The notes beneath the pieces are model-generated. The model worked only from the letters and a program-made list of their open reading frames with translations. It ran no database searches and had not been told where the DNA came from. Of a stretch of 64,000 nt of DNA, positions 62,531 through 64,000 are shown piece after piece. Source of the stretch: Pseudomonas parafulva NBRC 16636 = DSM 17004 (lineage in GTDB: Bacteria; Pseudomonadota; Gammaproteobacteria; Pseudomonadales; Pseudomonadaceae); assembly GCF_000730645.1 (NCBI RefSeq), contig NZ_BBIU01000006.1, positions 232,001-296,000 on the forward strand, read 5' to 3'. The position numbers and the translations under genes were made by a program. Each line of letters begins with the position of its first letter. Position 1 is the first letter of the stretch.

Positions 62531-63436
62531 TCAGTCAGCGGCGATCGCTGGGCTGGGCGCTTTGCGCATGGAAAGCGTGGTGCCAACCGAGGCAATGATG
62601 ATCGCAAGGATGGCCAGCCATTGGGTCATGGACAGGACTTCCCCGAGAAACAGCAGGCCGGACAGCGCGCCGAAGGCAGGTTCGATGCTCATCAACGTGC
62701 CGAAGGTGCGTGCAGGAATGCGCGTCAGTGCGACCATTTCCAGGCTATAGGGAAGGGCGGTTGACAGTATCGCGACACCCAGCGCCATGGGGATCACGGC
62801 TGGGGTGAGCAAGGTGGCGCCGGCGTGGGCGATACCGATGGGCGCAATGAACAAGGCTGCGACCACCACGCCCAGGGCTGCACTTTGCACGCCATGCTCG
62901 GCTCCGGCGCGTTGGCCGAACAGAATATAGAGCGCCCAGCAGACGCCAGCGCCCAGGGCGTACGCGGCACCTGTCGGGTCAAGTGCCTGGCCGTCGTGGC
63001 CTGCGGGGAGAAGCAGCAGCAAGCCAAACAGGGCCAGGGCAATCCATAGAAAGTCGATGGCGCGGCGCGAGGAAAAAATTGCAACCGCCAGCGGGCCGGT
63101 AAACTCGAGCGCCACGGCGATACCAATGGGCACTGTCTGCAATGCCATATAGAAGAGGAAGTTCATACCGCCCAGGGCCAGGCCGTAGATGACTACGTTG
63201 CGCAGGGTTCGGCTATTGAGGCGGGCCCGCCAGGGTCTCAATATCAGCAACATGATGATGCTGGCGAACACCAGGCGAAGGGTGGTGGTGCCTTGGGCGC
63301 CAATGATGGGGAACATGCTTTTGGCCAATGATGCGCCGGATTGGATAGATGCCATGGCGATCAACAGCAGGCCGATGGGGAACAGCGTAGCGGCCAGGCT
63401 GCGGGGCGAGGTGTTCATAGCGAGGGGGTGTTCCAT
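62531..63436 (-). CDS. EamA-family exporter (RhtA-like)
   Basis: A 301-residue ten-helix DMT exporter: SIQSGASLAKSMFPIIGAQG, YGLALGGMNFLFYMALQTVP, ALEFTGPLAVAIFSSRRAID, MSIEPAFGALSGLLFLGEVL. The last stretch is the RhtA (threonine/homoserine exporter) signature, so amino acid export is likely. ATG at 63436; its promoter carries the same palindromic operator as the EamA/XRE pair about 4.4 kb away. 5' leader is very short and lacks an obvious ribosome binding site. Confidence 0.9.
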   Translation of the reverse strand: MEHPLAMNTSPRSLAATLFPIGLLLIAMASIQSGASLAKSMFPIIGAQGTTTLRLVFASIIMLLILRPWRARLNSRTLRNVVIYGLALGGMNFLFYMALQTVPIGIAVALEFTGPLAVAIFSSRRAIDFLWIALALFGLLLLLPAGHDGQALDPTGAAYALGAGVCWALYILFGQRAGAEHGVQSAALGVVVAALFIAPIGIAHAGATLLTPAVIPMALGVAILSTALPYSLEMVALTRIPARTFGTLMSIEPAFGALSGLLFLGEVLSMTQWLAILAIIIASVGTTLSMRKAPSPAIAAD

Positions 63437-63452
63437 AAGGAAGGGCGGTTGC

Positions 63453-63468
63453 GCAGTATAGTGCGCAA
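63453..63468 (-). promoter_or_regulatory. Third GCA-N-TATA-N-TGC operator, at second EamA gene
   Basis: GCAGTATAGTGCGCAA (63453-63468) differs at one base from the copy at 58986. Extended outwards it is GCGCA-N-TATA-N-TGCGC. On the minus strand it contains TATACT as a -10 box 19 bp before the ATG at 63436. Confidence 0.7.
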
Positions 63469-63532
63469 TTGCTGCTCGCTCGACAAGGCGTGCCTTGCAT
63501 TAAGGTGGCCTTTCAAAAGTTGAAATTAAAGG

Positions 63533-63560
63533 TTGACCGCCTGAGATAACAGCCTATAAT
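63533..63560 (+). promoter_or_regulatory. rRNA operon promoter P1
   Basis: TTGACC at 63533-63538 and TATAAT at 63555-63560, 16-bp spacer. Confidence 0.8.
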
Positions 63561-63660
63561 GCGCACCACTCCAACGATGCAGCAAGGCAAAGCAAGCTGA
63601 GCCGTTGAGTCAAGTGTTTGAAGCTAAACGAGTTTCTCGCAAAAACTTCAAAATAAACGC

Positions 63661-63688
63661 TTGACAGCAAATGAGGAAAGCGTAGAAT
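63661..63688 (+). promoter_or_regulatory. rRNA operon promoter P2
   Basis: TTGACA at 63661-63666 and TAGAAT at 63683-63688, 16-bp spacer, with an A-rich upstream (UP-like) stretch before it and a GC-rich discriminator after it, as expected for growth-rate-controlled rRNA transcription. Confidence 0.85.
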
Positions 63689-63725
63689 GCGCGCCTCGGT
63701 TGAGACGAAACACTCGTAGCCAAAC

Positions 63726-63736
63726 GCTCTTTAACA
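63726..63736 (+). promoter_or_regulatory. rRNA leader boxA antiterminator
   Basis: GCTCTTTAACA matches the boxA consensus recognised by NusB/S10. It lies about 150 bp before the mature 16S start. Confidence 0.85.
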
Positions 63737-63886
63737 AATCGAATCAAGCAATTCGTGTGGGTGCTTGTGAGTACGGACTGATAGTCACAAAGATTATCAG
63801 CATCACAAGTGGCCATGCGAGAAATCACATAGTCATTTGAGATTGCTGAGCCAAGTTTAGGGTTTCTTAAAAACCCAAGCAGTATT

Positions 63887-64000
63887 GAACTGAAGAGTTT
63901 GATCATGGCTCAGATTGAACGCTGGCGGCAGGCCTAACACATGCAAGTCGAGCGGATGACGGGAGCTTGCTCCTGGATTCAGCGGCGGACGGGTGAGTAA
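63887..64000 (+). rRNA. rrs: 16S rRNA, 5' end only (partial)
   Basis: The sequence AGAGTTTGATCATGGCTCAG (the universal 27F site) begins at 63895, and the mature end should be around 63887. The first variable loop, GATGACGGGAGCTTGCTCC, and CGGCGGACGGGTGAGTAA identify Pseudomonas and fit the P. putida group. Cut by the window edge. Confidence 0.97.

Noticed and set aside
63610..63906. 98-residue open frame on the minus strand in the rRNA leader
   Set aside because: It lies across the rRNA promoters, boxA and the 16S start; not a gene.
1..64000. CRISPR array, complete IS element, prophage or tRNA gene
   Set aside because: No regular repeat-spacer pattern, transposase, phage module or cloverleaf was recognised.

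Overview
The window is GC-rich, gene-dense chromosomal DNA from a Pseudomonas, most likely the P. putida group. The reasons are the partial 16S rRNA gene at the right edge (its first variable loop has the P. putida-type sequence), the cytosolic NAD-linked formate dehydrogenase operon, the iutY-iutA pair in which sigma and anti-sigma factors are one protein, and the phnX-phnW, short-chain acyl-CoA and A/B-fused Mrp antiporter clusters. The species was not tested.

Left part (1-11.4 kb) is the most accessory-looking. It holds small orphan genes (SH3-domain protein, DUF7693-like protein, GNAT acetyltransferase, AraC/GyrI regulator), a soluble chemoreceptor with two near-duplicate PAS domains and a minimal MCP hairpin, a complete iron cell-surface-signalling system (ECF sigma, FecR, TonB receptor), a membrane chemoreceptor, a lipoprotein and a GFA-family protein. 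From 11.7 to 16.8 kb lies fdsGBAD, with no fdsC. From 16.8 to 19.7 kb come a tandem-Usp stress protein behind an Anr-type box, miaE, an ElaB/YqjD-like protein and two small proteins. From 19.8 to 23.6 kb is the Fur-box-preceded hybrid sigma/FecR gene iutY and its receptor iutA.

The middle (23.8-34.1 kb) carries a small exported protein, a PQQ-type sugar dehydrogenase, zapE, an alpha/beta hydrolase, a DUF411-YqaA pair, trhP (also behind a consensus Anr box), an AI-2E transporter, and phnX-phnW with a LysR regulator. From 34.1 to 44.3 kb two very large paralogous proteins (about 1,490 residues each) flank an AraC regulator. Both have a dermonecrotic-toxin-like N-terminus, a hydrophobic central segment, leucine-rich repeats and a C-terminal NEL E3 ubiquitin ligase domain. 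One keeps the catalytic Cys-x-Asp; the other has Cys-x-Asn.

The right part holds a five-gene acyl-CoA oxidation operon (synthetase, SDR dehydrogenase, thiolase, acyl-CoA dehydrogenase, enoyl-CoA hydratase) with a Hfq/Crc-type A-rich motif next to its first ribosome binding site, a two-cysteine DksA-like gene, two small genes, and the six-gene Mrp/Sha antiporter operon on the minus strand. Next are an EamA exporter divergent from an XRE-cupin regulator, a small monooxygenase-like gene behind a textbook SoxR/MerR-type promoter with a 19-bp spacer, an aminopeptidase P, a small lipoprotein and a second EamA exporter. The same palindromic operator (GCA-N-TATA-N-TGC) occurs twice at the EamA/XRE divergent promoter and once on the promoter of the second EamA gene, which points to a small local regulon. 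The window ends in an rRNA operon leader with two tandem promoters, boxA and the first 114 bases of 16S rRNA.

No CRISPR array, complete insertion sequence, tRNA gene or prophage was seen.
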